In this document: one piece after another, positions 6,945 through 15,661 of the stretch
How the letters are laid out: the number at the start of each line of letters is the position of its first letter
Numbering within the stretch: position 1 is the first letter of the stretch
Assembly (NCBI GenBank): GCA_965228445.1
Contig: OZ245813.1
Span: forward strand, 3,658,001-3,722,000
Reading direction: 5' to 3'
DNA length: 64,000 bases
Source: Thalassobaculum sp965228445
Lineage (GTDB): Bacteria > Pseudomonadota > Alphaproteobacteria > Thalassobaculales > Thalassobaculaceae
Translations under genes and position numbers: made by a program
Notes under the pieces: generated by a model
What the model was told of the DNA's origin: nothing
The model's database searches: none
What the model saw: the letters and a program-made list of their open reading frames with translations, nothing else

Positions 6945-9697
6945 CCGAGGCACTCACCTTCACCGTCAACGGCGCCGAGCGCTCGGTCCGGGTCGCCCCC
7001 CAGCGCCGCCTGTCCCGGGTGCTGCGCGAGGACCTCGGGTTGACCGGCACCAAGGTCGGCTGCGACGCCGGCGACTGCGGCGCCTGCACGGTTCTGCTGG
7101 ACGAGGAGCAGGTCTGCGCCTGTCTCGTCCCGGCAGGCCAGGTCGAGGGGCGGGCGGTCGTCACCGTGGAAGGGCTGGCGGAGCGGGGCGGGGCCCATTC
7201 CGCCCTGCAGCGGGCCTTCGCCCGGCACGGGGCGGCCCAGTGCGGGATCTGCACCCCCGGCATGCTGATGGCGGCCCAGGATCTCCTGCGCCGCGACCCG
7301 CAGCCGAGCCGCCCCGCCGTCGAGGATGCGCTGGGCGGGGTGCTGTGCCGCTGCACCGGCTACCTGAAGATCGTCGAGGCGGTGCTGGACGTCGCCTCCA
7401 ACGCGCCCGACACCGAGATGCCGGCGCCCGGCGGTGCCGTCGGCTCCCGGGTGGCGCGGCTGGATGGCAGCGGCAAGCTGGATGGGCGCGAACTCTATGG
7501 CGACGATACCTGTCCGGCCGATGCCCTGTGGCTGCGGGTGGTACGCTCGCCCCATGCCCTGGCGGACTTCTCGCTCGGCGACCTGGACGCCTGGGCGGCC
7601 GCGACGCCGGGCGTGGTTACCGTGCTGACCGCCCGCGACGTGCCCGGTCATAACAGCTTCGGCATCTATCCCACCCTGAAGGACCAGCCGGTCTTCGCCG
7701 AGCGCTTCGTGCGCTACCGCGGCGAGGCGGTGGCCGCGGTCGTGATGTCCGACCGCGCCGCCTTCGAGGCGCTGGACCTGGCCGGCTTCCCGGTCGAGTG
7801 GTCGCCGCGCGACGCGGTGATCGGGATCGAGGCGGCGCTGAAGGACGGGGCGACCCGGCTTCACGAGGCCTCGCCGGGCAACGTGCTGATCCGGGGGCGG
7901 GTGGCGTCCGGCGACGTGGAGTCCGCTCTGGCCGGGTCCGACGCCGTGGTGGGCGCCGCCATGCAGACCAGCTTCGTCGAACATTCCTATATCGAGCCCG
8001 AGGCGGGCTGGGCCCGGCGGGTCGGCGACCGGGTCGAGCTGCGGGTCACCACCCAGACCCCGTACATGGACCGCGACGAGGTCGCCCATGTGCTCGGCAT
8101 CCCGCAGGAGGCGGTGCGGGTCACGCCATCCGCCGTCGGCGGCGGCTTCGGCGGTAAGCTCGACCAGTCGATACAGCTCCCGCTCTCGGTGGCGGCCTGG
8201 AAGCTTGGCCGGCCGGTGGCGACGCTCTATCACCGCCCGGAGAGCTTCGCTGCGACCACCAAGCGCCACCCGGCCAAGATGACCGCGAGCCTCGGGGTGA
8301 AGCGCGACGGCACCATCACCGGCTTCCGCTTCCACGGCGATTTCGACACCGGCGCCTATGCCTCCTGGGGGCCGACCGTGGCCGGCCGCGTGCCGGTGCA
8401 TGCGCCCGGGCCGTACAAGGTCGGCGCGGTGCTGGCGACCAGTGCGGCGGTCTATACCGACGGGCCGCCGGCGGGCGCCTTCCGTGGCTTCGGCGTGCCC
8501 CAGGCGGCGATCATCGGCGAGCGGCTGATGGACGAGGCGGCCGCCAGCATCGGCATGGACCCGCTGGAGTTCCGGCTGCTGAACGCCCTGCGCGCCGGCG
8601 ATCCGACCGCGACCGGACAGGTCATCGAGGCCTCGGTGGGGCTGGCCGCCTGCATCGAAGCCCTGAAGCCGGCCTGGGCGCGCTACGGCGACCGGGTCGC
8701 CGCCCATAACGCCAGGTCCGGCCGCACCCGCCTCGGCGCCGGGATCGGCTGCATGTGGTACGGCTGCGGCAACACCTCCATGTCGAACCCGTCGACCATG
8801 CGTCTGGCGCTGAAGCCGGACGGGCGGCTGACCCTGTTCAACGGGGCGGTCGATATCGGCCAGGGCAGCTACACGATCATGGCGCAGATCGCCGCCGACG
8901 CGCTGGGCGCGCCGCTGGCCCTGGTCGATCAGGTCTGGGGCGATACCGACCTGACGCCGGATGCCGGCAAGACCTCGGCCTCGCGGCAGACCTTCGTCTC
9001 CGGTCGGGCCTCGGAGCTCGCGGGCCGCGACCTGCGGGCGCAGATCCTGCGGCTGGCCAATGCGGGCGAGGATGCGGCGCTCTGCTTCGACGGCGGCCGC
9101 ATCACCGTGCGCGACGCCGCCGGGGCGCGGGAGCTGGACCTGTCCGCCCTTGCGGTGGATGCGGACGGCCACCTGCTGGTGGGAGAGGGGACCTTCGATC
9201 CGCCGACCGCCCCGCTCGACGCCGACGGCCAGGGCATGCCCTACGCCACCTACGCCTTCGCGGCACAGATCGCGCTGGTCGAGGTCGATCCGGAGCTCGG
9301 GACCACCAAGGTGCTGCACATGACCGCCGCCCACGATGTCGGCCGGGCGGTCAACCCGACCCTGGTGGAAGGGCAGATCCATGGCGGCATCGCCCAGGGG
9401 CTCGGCCTGGCGCTGATGGAGGAATACGTCCCCGGCCGCACCGAGAACCTGCATGACTACCTGATCCCGACGGTCGGCGACATGCCGCAGATCGACTGCA
9501 TCCTGATCGAGGATCCGGAGCCGCTCGGCCCGTTCGGGGCCAAGGGCATCGGCGAGCCGGCCCTGGTGCCGACGGCCCCCGCCATCCTCGCCGGCATCCG
9601 CCAGGCGGTCGGCGTCTGTCCGGACAAGGTGCCGGTCCTGCCGCATCGGCTGCGCGCGGCGATCCGCGCTGCTCGGGCGAAGGAGGCGGCGGAATGA
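6941..9697 (+). CDS. Fused 2Fe-2S and molybdopterin subunit of a xanthine dehydrogenase-family hydroxylase
   Basis: One polypeptide of 918 residues joins the normally separate small and large subunits of a molybdenum hydroxylase. Residues 1-150 carry two 2Fe-2S sets: C41, C46, C49, C61 (CDAGDCGAC) and C101, C104, C136, C138 (CGIC...CRC). The rest is the molybdopterin domain, with GGGFGGKLD, AGAFRGFGVPQ, DIGQGSYT and the C-terminal GIGEPALVP, whose Glu matches the catalytic base of xanthine oxidases. It would hydroxylate a heteroaromatic or aldehyde carbon using water. It overlaps both neighbours by 4 nt. The substrate cannot be read directly; purine or nicotinate-like rings are plausible because a 6-hydroxynicotinate-reductase-like gene follows. 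Confidence 0.93.
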   Translation: MTEALTFTVNGAERSVRVAPQRRLSRVLREDLGLTGTKVGCDAGDCGACTVLLDEEQVCACLVPAGQVEGRAVVTVEGLAERGGAHSALQRAFARHGAAQCGICTPGMLMAAQDLLRRDPQPSRPAVEDALGGVLCRCTGYLKIVEAVLDVASNAPDTEMPAPGGAVGSRVARLDGSGKLDGRELYGDDTCPADALWLRVVRSPHALADFSLGDLDAWAAATPGVVTVLTARDVPGHNSFGIYPTLKDQPVFAERFVRYRGEAVAAVVMSDRAAFEALDLAGFPVEWSPRDAVIGIEAALKDGATRLHEASPGNVLIRGRVASGDVESALAGSDAVVGAAMQTSFVEHSYIEPEAGWARRVGDRVELRVTTQTPYMDRDEVAHVLGIPQEAVRVTPSAVGGGFGGKLDQSIQLPLSVAAWKLGRPVATLYHRPESFAATTKRHPAKMTASLGVKRDGTITGFRFHGDFDTGAYASWGPTVAGRVPVHAPGPYKVGAVLATSAAVYTDGPPAGAFRGFGVPQAAIIGERLMDEAAASIGMDPLEFRLLNALRAGDPTATGQVIEASVGLAACIEALKPAWARYGDRVAAHNARSGRTRLGAGIGCMWYGCGNTSMSNPSTMRLALKPDGRLTLFNGAVDIGQGSYTIMAQIAADALGAPLALVDQVWGDTDLTPDAGKTSASRQTFVSGRASELAGRDLRAQILRLANAGEDAALCFDGGRITVRDAAGARELDLSALAVDADGHLLVGEGTFDPPTAPLDADGQGMPYATYAFAAQIALVEVDPELGTTKVLHMTAAHDVGRAVNPTLVEGQIHGGIAQGLGLALMEEYVPGRTENLHDYLIPTVGDMPQIDCILIEDPEPLGPFGAKGIGEPALVPTAPAILAGIRQAVGVCPDKVPVLPHRLRAAIRAARAKEAAE

Positions 9698-11184
9698 GTG
9701 CCGGCATGGAAACCCTGCCGGACGGCATCGTGCGCTGCGACGCCTGCCCGGTGCTGTGCCGGATCCGCGAGGGGAAGTCCGGCGCCTGCGACCGCTATGC
9801 CAATGTGGCTGGCGAGCTGGTGCGGCTCGACCCGCTGGTGGTCACCGAGCGGGCGGTGGAGCGCGACGGGACGGTGGTGCCGTTCCTGGAGAACGCGTCC
9901 GACTGGGACGGCAGGATCGTCGCCGAGCCGCCGGTCTTCGTCACCGGCATCGGCTCCGGCACCACCTATCCCGACTACAAGCCCGCGCCGTTCATCGTCG
10001 GCGCCGAGTGGGAGGGCGTGGACACGGTCACCGTCGTGACCGAGGGAATCTTCAGCTATTGCGGCGTGAAGGTGAAGATCGACACCGACCGCCATCTCGG
10101 CCCCGAGCAGGCCCAGGTGCTGGCCGACGGCGAGCCGGTCGGCCATGTCACCACCGCGGAATACGGCAGCCAGATGCTGTCGCTCGGCGGGGTGCGTCAC
10201 CTCACCGGCGGCAGCAAGAAGGAGGGCACGGTCACCTGTGCCGCCATGCTTGCCCTGTGCAACGGCGAGGCGGTGGACCTGCAGATCGAGGGCGGCAGCA
10301 AGGTCACCGTCCAGGCCGGCAAGCCGCCGATCGTCGATGGCGAGCAGGAGGAGCGGATGCGGGTCGGCTGCGGCTCGGCCACCATCGGGATCTTCGCCCG
10401 CCAGTGGCTCGGCCATGCCGACGAGGTCATCGTCGTCGACGACCACATCACCGGCGTGCTGAGCGAGCACCAGGCCGGCAAGTTCCTCGACATGAAGCCG
10501 GGCGGCATCCGGGTCCGCGGCCGCAAGTCTACCCCCGGCCGCTATTTCCAGGTGGCCGAGCCCGGCTCCGGCTGGGGCGGCACCGACGTGACCGACCCGC
10601 TGGACATCATCGATCGGGTCGATCCGAAGACCGCCTGGCCCGGCGAACGGGTGCTGATGGTCTCCACAACCGGCGAGGACAGCGCCTATTTCGAGTTGGA
10701 TGACGACCTGAATTTCGTCGCCAGACCAATGCCGAAGCCGCTGGAGGTCGTGGTCGACCGGATCGGCGAGAACTGCGAGCCGGCGCTGTGCACGGTGCTG
10801 TTCATGGGCGGGGCCGGCGGCAGCCTGCGGGCCGGGGTGACCGAGAATCCGGTGCGGCTGACCCGCTCGGTGCAGTCCACGATCACCCGGGTCACCTGCG
10901 GCGGCGCGCCGGTCTATGTGTGGCCGGGCGGCGGCATCACCCTGATGGTCGACGTCACCCGTCTGCCCAAGGGCGCCTTCGGCTATGTGCCGACGCCCGC
11001 CCTGGTGGCGCCCATCGAGTTCACCCTGCCGCGCTGGGCCTATGAGGAGCTGGGCGGTTACATGGACGCCATCCGTCCCCTGGCCGAGGTGCTGGACGGC
11101 CGTCCCGACCTGCGCCGGGAACGGCAGGCGCCGGACAATCCCTGGCCGTATCTGCCCCAAGGCACCGTCGCCGGCCGCGGCTGA
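9694..11184 (+). CDS. 6-hydroxynicotinate reductase-like iron-sulfur protein
   Basis: Resembles 6-hydroxynicotinate reductase (Hnr), the ferredoxin-dependent enzyme that reduces 6-hydroxynicotinate to the tetrahydro form in nicotinate-fermenting clostridia; my family call rests on recall. 496 residues. A cysteine cluster near the N terminus (C15, C18, C22, C32; CDACPVLC) could bind a 4Fe-4S centre. Later glycine-rich blocks include GIFSYCGVKVKIDTDRHLG, GCGSATIG and MGGAGGSLRAG. It starts inside the previous stop (ATGA), so it is made together with a molybdenum hydroxylase. That pairing mirrors hydroxylation followed by ring reduction in nicotinate catabolism. In a probably aerobic host the true substrate may differ. 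Confidence 0.8.
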   Translation: MSAGMETLPDGIVRCDACPVLCRIREGKSGACDRYANVAGELVRLDPLVVTERAVERDGTVVPFLENASDWDGRIVAEPPVFVTGIGSGTTYPDYKPAPFIVGAEWEGVDTVTVVTEGIFSYCGVKVKIDTDRHLGPEQAQVLADGEPVGHVTTAEYGSQMLSLGGVRHLTGGSKKEGTVTCAAMLALCNGEAVDLQIEGGSKVTVQAGKPPIVDGEQEERMRVGCGSATIGIFARQWLGHADEVIVVDDHITGVLSEHQAGKFLDMKPGGIRVRGRKSTPGRYFQVAEPGSGWGGTDVTDPLDIIDRVDPKTAWPGERVLMVSTTGEDSAYFELDDDLNFVARPMPKPLEVVVDRIGENCEPALCTVLFMGGAGGSLRAGVTENPVRLTRSVQSTITRVTCGGAPVYVWPGGGITLMVDVTRLPKGAFGYVPTPALVAPIEFTLPRWAYEELGGYMDAIRPLAEVLDGRPDLRRERQAPDNPWPYLPQGTVAGRG

Positions 11185-11192
11185 CGCAAGCC

Positions 11193-12053
11193 ATGCAGGC
11201 CGCCCGCCTCCCCGACGGCCGCGTGCACCTGCAGGACGGCCCGATCGACCTGATCCTGAAGGCGGAAGGCCCCGGCCACGCGGCGGCGGAACGGGCGGCG
11301 GTCGGCGCCTTCGACGGGCTGCTGGCGACCCTGGTGACCGAGCTGGCGACCCTGCGCCGGCCGCTCGGCGAGCCCCCGCCACGGGTGGCCGGTCCGGTCG
11401 CCCGACGCATGGTCGCCGCGGTCTCCCCCTATGCCGGGCGCTTCGTCACTCCGATGGCGGCGGTGGCCGGATCGGTCGCCGATCACATCCTGGCCGAGAT
11501 GCTGGCGGCGGCGCCCGACCTGTCGCGCGCCTGGGTGAACGACGGCGGCGACATCTCGTTTCACCTGGCACCAGGGCAGAGCTTCGAGGTCGGACTGGTG
11601 CCGGCGCTGCACGCGCCCCGGCTGGCCGGCAGCGCCACCCTGCACCATGCCGATCCGGTGCGCGGGGTGGCTACCAGCGGGCGCGGCGGGCGCTCCTTCT
11701 CCTTCGGCATCGCCGATGCGGTCACGGTGCTCGCCCGCGACGCCGCCAGCGCGGACGTGGCGGCGACCCTGATCGGCAACGCGGTCGACCTGCCCGGCCA
11801 CCCGGCGGTCCGGCGCGGCCCCGCCTCGGCGGAGGACCCGGACAGCGATCTCGGCGACCGGCCGGTGGTGCTCGAGGTCGGTCCGCTGTCCCCCGAAGAG
11901 GTCGATCGCGCCCTGCTGGCCGGACTCATCGCATACGAGACGATTACGAAAAGCATACCCATAAACGGCGTGATACTGTTTCTGGCAGGACGGTGGCGCT
12001 TGGCCGGAGACACCGTGCCGGCGGGCCGCATCAGCTGGTCCGACGGTACCTAG
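11193..12053 (+). CDS. UPF0280 family, ApbE-like protein
   Basis: UPF0280 proteins share the ApbE (flavin transferase) fold; the exact activity is unestablished to my knowledge. 286 residues, starting 8 nt after the Hnr-like stop. Motifs aligned to ApbE in order: VNDGGDISF (ApbE NxGGD), GVATSGRGGRSF (TSG), ADAVTVLA (the D-x-V-T-V stretch) and SADVAATLIGN (the AD-x-ATA helix). These positions bind FAD and metal in ApbE. Clostridial Hnr is reported, as I recall, to carry covalently bound flavin, so a dedicated flavinylating partner for the neighbouring reductase is an attractive inference. Last gene of the operon. Confidence 0.82.
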   Translation: MQAARLPDGRVHLQDGPIDLILKAEGPGHAAAERAAVGAFDGLLATLVTELATLRRPLGEPPPRVAGPVARRMVAAVSPYAGRFVTPMAAVAGSVADHILAEMLAAAPDLSRAWVNDGGDISFHLAPGQSFEVGLVPALHAPRLAGSATLHHADPVRGVATSGRGGRSFSFGIADAVTVLARDAASADVAATLIGNAVDLPGHPAVRRGPASAEDPDSDLGDRPVVLEVGPLSPEEVDRALLAGLIAYETITKSIPINGVILFLAGRWRLAGDTVPAGRISWSDGT

Positions 12054-12112
12054 GACGATCCCGGCCGAAGACGTCGCCGCAGAGAAAAGGACGCGACGAC
12101 CGGGGGGATTGA

Positions 12113-14245
12113 ATGGACCATGGACGCGAGCCGTCGACCGCCGAGCAGATCCGCACGCTGTTCCGGCTGGAGGAGAGCGGACCCGCCCCCGGGGGAGAGA
12201 AACTGGCGCGGGCCGCGATCGACGGCTTCTATCGCATGGCGACCGGTCACGAGCACATCGCGCCGCTGTTCGAGGGCGCCGATCTCGACCGGCTGAAGCA
12301 GGCCCAGCTCCGCCACTGGACCGCCCTGTTCGCCGCCAGGACCGACGACGACCTCGACCAGGTGCTCGCCACCTCGGAGCGGATCGGCCGGGTCCATGTG
12401 GACCGGCAGATCGACACCTCGACCTATCTGGCCGGCTACGGGAAGCTCACCGAGGACCTGATCGTCGGCGTGGTGAAGGGCGGCGACAAGGGCGAGCGGC
12501 AGGAGCGCGAGATCCGCGCGATCCTGCGCCGCTGCTTCGCCGACATGGCCGCCAGCATCGCCTCGTTCGGCGCGACCGCCAACGAGATCGACGCCACCGG
12601 CCGGCTGATGGCCATGTCCGACAGCCTCGAGCGCGAGATGTCGACCACCCTGTCGGAAGTCCGCCATCAGGTGCAGACGCTCAGCCAGGTCGCCGGGCAG
12701 CTCGAGAACATCGCCGGGGACGTGACCTCGGCGGCGGGCACGGTCGGCGCCAGCGCTGAGAACACCCGCGACGGGGTCAATATCGTCGCCAGTGCCGCCC
12801 AGGAGCTGGAGGCGTCCAGCCAGCAGATTTCGGAGCAGACCACCGGCGCCGCCCAAAAGGCCGAGGCGACCCTCTCCGATATCGAGGAGGCCAAGCGGGC
12901 GATGGCGGTGCTGACCGAGAGTGCGGCGGCGATCGGCGACGTGACGGAACTGGTCCGCAGCATCGCCAAGCAGACCCGGCTGCTCGCCCTGAACGCGACC
13001 ATCGAGGCGGCGCGCGCGGGGGATGCGGGCAAGGGCTTCGCGGTGGTGGCCGGCGAGGTGAAGTCGCTGGCGGCCGAGACCGAGAACGCCATCGCGTCGG
13101 TGACCGAGCGGACCCAGCAGATCTCCGCGTCGACGGATTCGGTGAACCTGGCGCTGGGCAGCATCGTGACCGGCGTCGAGGAGCTGTCCCAGCGCGCCGG
13201 CTCGGTCTCCAGTTCCGCCGACGAACAGCGGGCGGCGATCGCCGAGATCGCCCGCAGCGCCGAGCGCGCCTCCCTGGAGACCGGTCAGGTGGCCGATCAG
13301 ATCGGGGCGGTCGAGGACACGGCCAAGGTCTCCCTGCGCGCGGCCGACCGGCTGTCGGAGATTTCCGGACGTCTCGGCCGGGACGTGGGCGACCTGCAGC
13401 GCCGCATCACCACCATGCTGCGCTCGTCCGGCGCCGGCGACCGGCGCCAGGCCGACCGGGTCGCGGTCGGTCTGCCCGGCACCCTGTCGGTCGGGACGGC
13501 CCTGCTCAAGGGGCATACGGTGGACCTGTCGATTTCGGGCGGACTGTTCTTCCCGGGGCTCGACGAGGCCTCGACGGGGCAGGAGGGCACGGTCGAGATC
13601 GACGGCATCGGACAGGCGCGCGTTCGGGTGGTGGGCAGCAGCCCGCTGGGCACCCACCTGCAGTTCCTCGCCCCCGGCGAGGCCCTGCTCTCCCGGATCG
13701 CGACGGTCATCGAGACCACCAAGACCCACGACGCGCCCCTGGTGACGCTGTGCCGGGATGCGGCCGACAAGCTGTCCGGGATCCTGGCGTCGGCCCTCTC
13801 CTCCGGCCGATACAGCACGGAGGACCTGTTCGACGACGACTACGTGCCGATCGAGGGGACCGACCCGGTGCAGTTCTCCACCCGCTTCCTCAGCCTGACC
13901 GACGAGGAGTTCCCGGCGGTTCAGGAGTCGGTGGTGGCCCGCAACCCGGCCATCGTGTTCTGCGCCGCCGTCGACCGGAACGCCTATCTGCCGACCCACA
14001 ACGCCGCCTTCTCCAAGCCGCAGAAGCCGGGGGAGACGGTGTGGAACACGGCGAACAGCCGCAACCGGCGGATCTTCGACGACCGCGCCGGCCTGCTCGC
14101 GGCACGCAACACCGACGAGCACAAGATCCAGAGCTACGTGCGCGACATGGGCGGCGGCAACAAGCAGGTTCTCAAGGAGGTCGACTGCCCGATCCGGGTC
14201 GCCGACCGGATCTGGGGCAACCTGCGGCTGGCGTTCCGGAACTGA
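12113..14245 (+). CDS. Globin-coupled chemoreceptor with PilZ domain
   Basis: Soluble 710-residue sensor. Residues about 1-145 form a globin-coupled-sensor domain; H95 in RIGRVHVDRQID matches the heme-ligating proximal histidine. Residues about 150-435 are an MCP signalling domain with the conserved tip at about 283-325 (RLLALNATIEAARAGDAGKG). Residues about 440-525 form a PilZ domain with the c-di-GMP motifs RQADR (RxxxR) and DLSISG (DxSxxG). The last 180 residues (YLPTHNAAFS, NSRNRRIFDD) resemble the C-terminal sensory part of other soluble MCPs. There is no membrane segment. It could couple O2 or NO sensing and c-di-GMP to the chemotaxis kinase. No che genes are nearby. Confidence 0.9.
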   Translation: MDHGREPSTAEQIRTLFRLEESGPAPGGEKLARAAIDGFYRMATGHEHIAPLFEGADLDRLKQAQLRHWTALFAARTDDDLDQVLATSERIGRVHVDRQIDTSTYLAGYGKLTEDLIVGVVKGGDKGERQEREIRAILRRCFADMAASIASFGATANEIDATGRLMAMSDSLEREMSTTLSEVRHQVQTLSQVAGQLENIAGDVTSAAGTVGASAENTRDGVNIVASAAQELEASSQQISEQTTGAAQKAEATLSDIEEAKRAMAVLTESAAAIGDVTELVRSIAKQTRLLALNATIEAARAGDAGKGFAVVAGEVKSLAAETENAIASVTERTQQISASTDSVNLALGSIVTGVEELSQRAGSVSSSADEQRAAIAEIARSAERASLETGQVADQIGAVEDTAKVSLRAADRLSEISGRLGRDVGDLQRRITTMLRSSGAGDRRQADRVAVGLPGTLSVGTALLKGHTVDLSISGGLFFPGLDEASTGQEGTVEIDGIGQARVRVVGSSPLGTHLQFLAPGEALLSRIATVIETTKTHDAPLVTLCRDAADKLSGILASALSSGRYSTEDLFDDDYVPIEGTDPVQFSTRFLSLTDEEFPAVQESVVARNPAIVFCAAVDRNAYLPTHNAAFSKPQKPGETVWNTANSRNRRIFDDRAGLLAARNTDEHKIQSYVRDMGGGNKQVLKEVDCPIRVADRIWGNLRLAFRN

Positions 14246-14255
14246 CCGGCCGGGT

Positions 14256-14269
14256 TTGATACAGGTCAA
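14256..14269. promoter_or_regulatory. FNR/FixK-type box before hsp20
   Basis: TTGAT-ACAG-GTCAA is a near-perfect match to the FNR/FixK/Dnr consensus TTGAT-N4-ATCAA (9 of 10 half-site bases). It lies 73 bp before the Hsp20 start. A CTATCT element at 14296-14301 could be the -10, placing the box centre about 45 bp upstream of transcription start, close to a class II activator position. Confidence 0.6.
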
Positions 14270-14342
14270 AGCCGGTTGACCGTCCCTCTGGCACGCTATC
14301 TGGGTCCGAAGAAGGACACAGCACATCGCCAGGGAGGAGAAT

Positions 14343-14801
14343 ATGGTCGAAGGTGTTCCGTCCCATGCCGACTGGTGGCCGCAGGTCATGGACCCGTTGC
14401 GGCGGTTCGGCACCCGCGTCGCCGAGTTCTTCAGCCCGCCGTCCGACGCCACGGCGTCGAGCGCGGCCTACATCATCGAGGTCGAGCTGCCCGGCGTGCG
14501 GGAGGAGGACGTCCAGGTGGAGGTCCACGGCGATCAGATGACGGTCAGCGGCGAGAAGCGGTCCTCGCGCGACGAGAAAACGGACAGCTACATCTTCTCG
14601 GAGCGCACCTACGGCGCGTTCCGGCGGAGCTTCCGGTTCCCGCCCGATGTGGACGAGACCGGCATCGAAGCCCATTGCGAGGACGGCATCCTGCGCATCA
14701 CCCTGCCGAAGAAGGCGGAGGATCCGCAGGCCAAGCGCCGCATCGAGATCCAGCGCGCCCCCAAGGGCGTGACCGGCGACCCCCGCCCGAACTTCGAATA
14801 G
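14343..14801 (+). CDS. Hsp20/alpha-crystallin family small heat-shock protein
   Basis: ATP-independent holdase chaperone that binds unfolding proteins in the cytoplasm. 152 residues; ATG 14343 follows a strong AGGGAGGAG ribosome site. The alpha-crystallin domain spans roughly residues 35-135 (IIEVELPGVREEDVQVEV, SGEKR, then GILRITLPKK, the conserved G-x-L-x-I/V-x-P hallmark). The short C-terminal tail contains IEI, a degenerate I-x-I oligomerisation motif. The gene is monocistronic with a convergent SDR gene downstream. The upstream FNR/FixK box suggests induction at low oxygen rather than only by heat. Confidence 0.93.
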   Translation: MVEGVPSHADWWPQVMDPLRRFGTRVAEFFSPPSDATASSAAYIIEVELPGVREEDVQVEVHGDQMTVSGEKRSSRDEKTDSYIFSERTYGAFRRSFRFPPDVDETGIEAHCEDGILRITLPKKAEDPQAKRRIEIQRAPKGVTGDPRPNFE

Positions 14802-14847
14802 GGCGGGCGGCCGCCGGCGACCGGTCTCGGTCGGGGCGTGCGGCGGC

Positions 14848-15627
14848 TCAGTCCTTCGGGGTGATCACGTGCCCCTGGGCGAGGCGGCCGCCATCGGCGT
14901 AGATCACCTGGCCGGTGACGTAGGAACTGTCGTCGCTGGCCAGGAACAGCGCCACCCCGGCCATCTCGTCCGGCTCCGAGGCGCGGCGCATCGGCGTGCG
15001 CATCTCGACCCGGCGCATGGCCTCGTTGTCGGTCAGGATACCGGCCCGGAACAGGTCGGTGGCCACGCTGCCCGGCCCGATCGCGTTCACCCGGATGCCG
15101 TAATCGGCCAGATCCATTGCCATGGTCTTGGTCAGCTGCGCCACCCCGCCCTTGGAGGCGTTGTAGGCGGCGAGCCCGGTCGGCGCGATCACCGAGTTGA
15201 CCGAGGCGGTGTTGACGATCCGGCCCTGCACGCCGCGCTCGACCATCCGGCGCGCCGCCTCCTGGCCGGTGAGGAACACGCCCTTCAGGTTGACCGCGAT
15301 CACCCGGTCGAAGGTCTCGTCGTCCAGCTCCAGGAACGGGTGGTTGTGGATCACGCCGGCATTGGCGACGGCGATGTCGAGCCCGCCATAGGCCTCCAGC
15401 GTCCGGTCCATCAGCGCCGCGACCTGGGCCCGGTCCGACACGTCGCAATTGATGAAGCGGGCCTCGCCGCCGGCCTCCTTGATCGCTCCGACCGAGGCGT
15501 CGCCGGCCATCGGGTCGGCATCCGACACCACGACCTTGGCGCCCTCCAGGGCGAACCGCTTGGCGATGGCCGCACCGATGCCGCGTGCCGCGCCGGTGAC
15601 GACGGCAACTTTTCCTTCCAGACGCAT
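14848..15627 (-). CDS. SDR-family oxidoreductase
   Basis: Short-chain dehydrogenase/reductase of 259 residues using NAD(P)(H). ATG 15627 is preferred over longer frames because AAGGAAGAGGAA stands right before it and the protein then starts MRLEGKVAVVTGAARGIG, with the Rossmann TGxxxGxG motif. The catalytic Ser lies in NTASVNS and the Tyr/Lys pair in YNASKGG; NAG (VANAGV) is also present. Asp after beta-2 (VSDAD) favours NAD(H). It lies 34 nt behind the propionyl-CoA synthetase gene on the same strand, so it may be co-transcribed. The substrate is unknown; many relatives are FabG-like or 3-hydroxyacid/alcohol dehydrogenases. Confidence 0.92.
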   Translation of the reverse strand: MRLEGKVAVVTGAARGIGAAIAKRFALEGAKVVVSDADPMAGDASVGAIKEAGGEARFINCDVSDRAQVAALMDRTLEAYGGLDIAVANAGVIHNHPFLELDDETFDRVIAVNLKGVFLTGQEAARRMVERGVQGRIVNTASVNSVIAPTGLAAYNASKGGVAQLTKTMAMDLADYGIRVNAIGPGSVATDLFRAGILTDNEAMRRVEMRTPMRRASEPDEMAGVALFLASDDSSYVTGQVIYADGGRLAQGHVITPKD

Positions 15628-15661
15628 TTCCTCTTCCTTTCTGATGCCCCTCTGTGGGTGC

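Noticed and set aside
11193..12053. Assigning the UPF0280 gene as thiamine biosynthesis ApbE
   Set aside because: The motifs are ApbE-like but the family is distinct, and true ApbE is a lipoprotein flavin transferase; no signal peptide or lipobox is present here.
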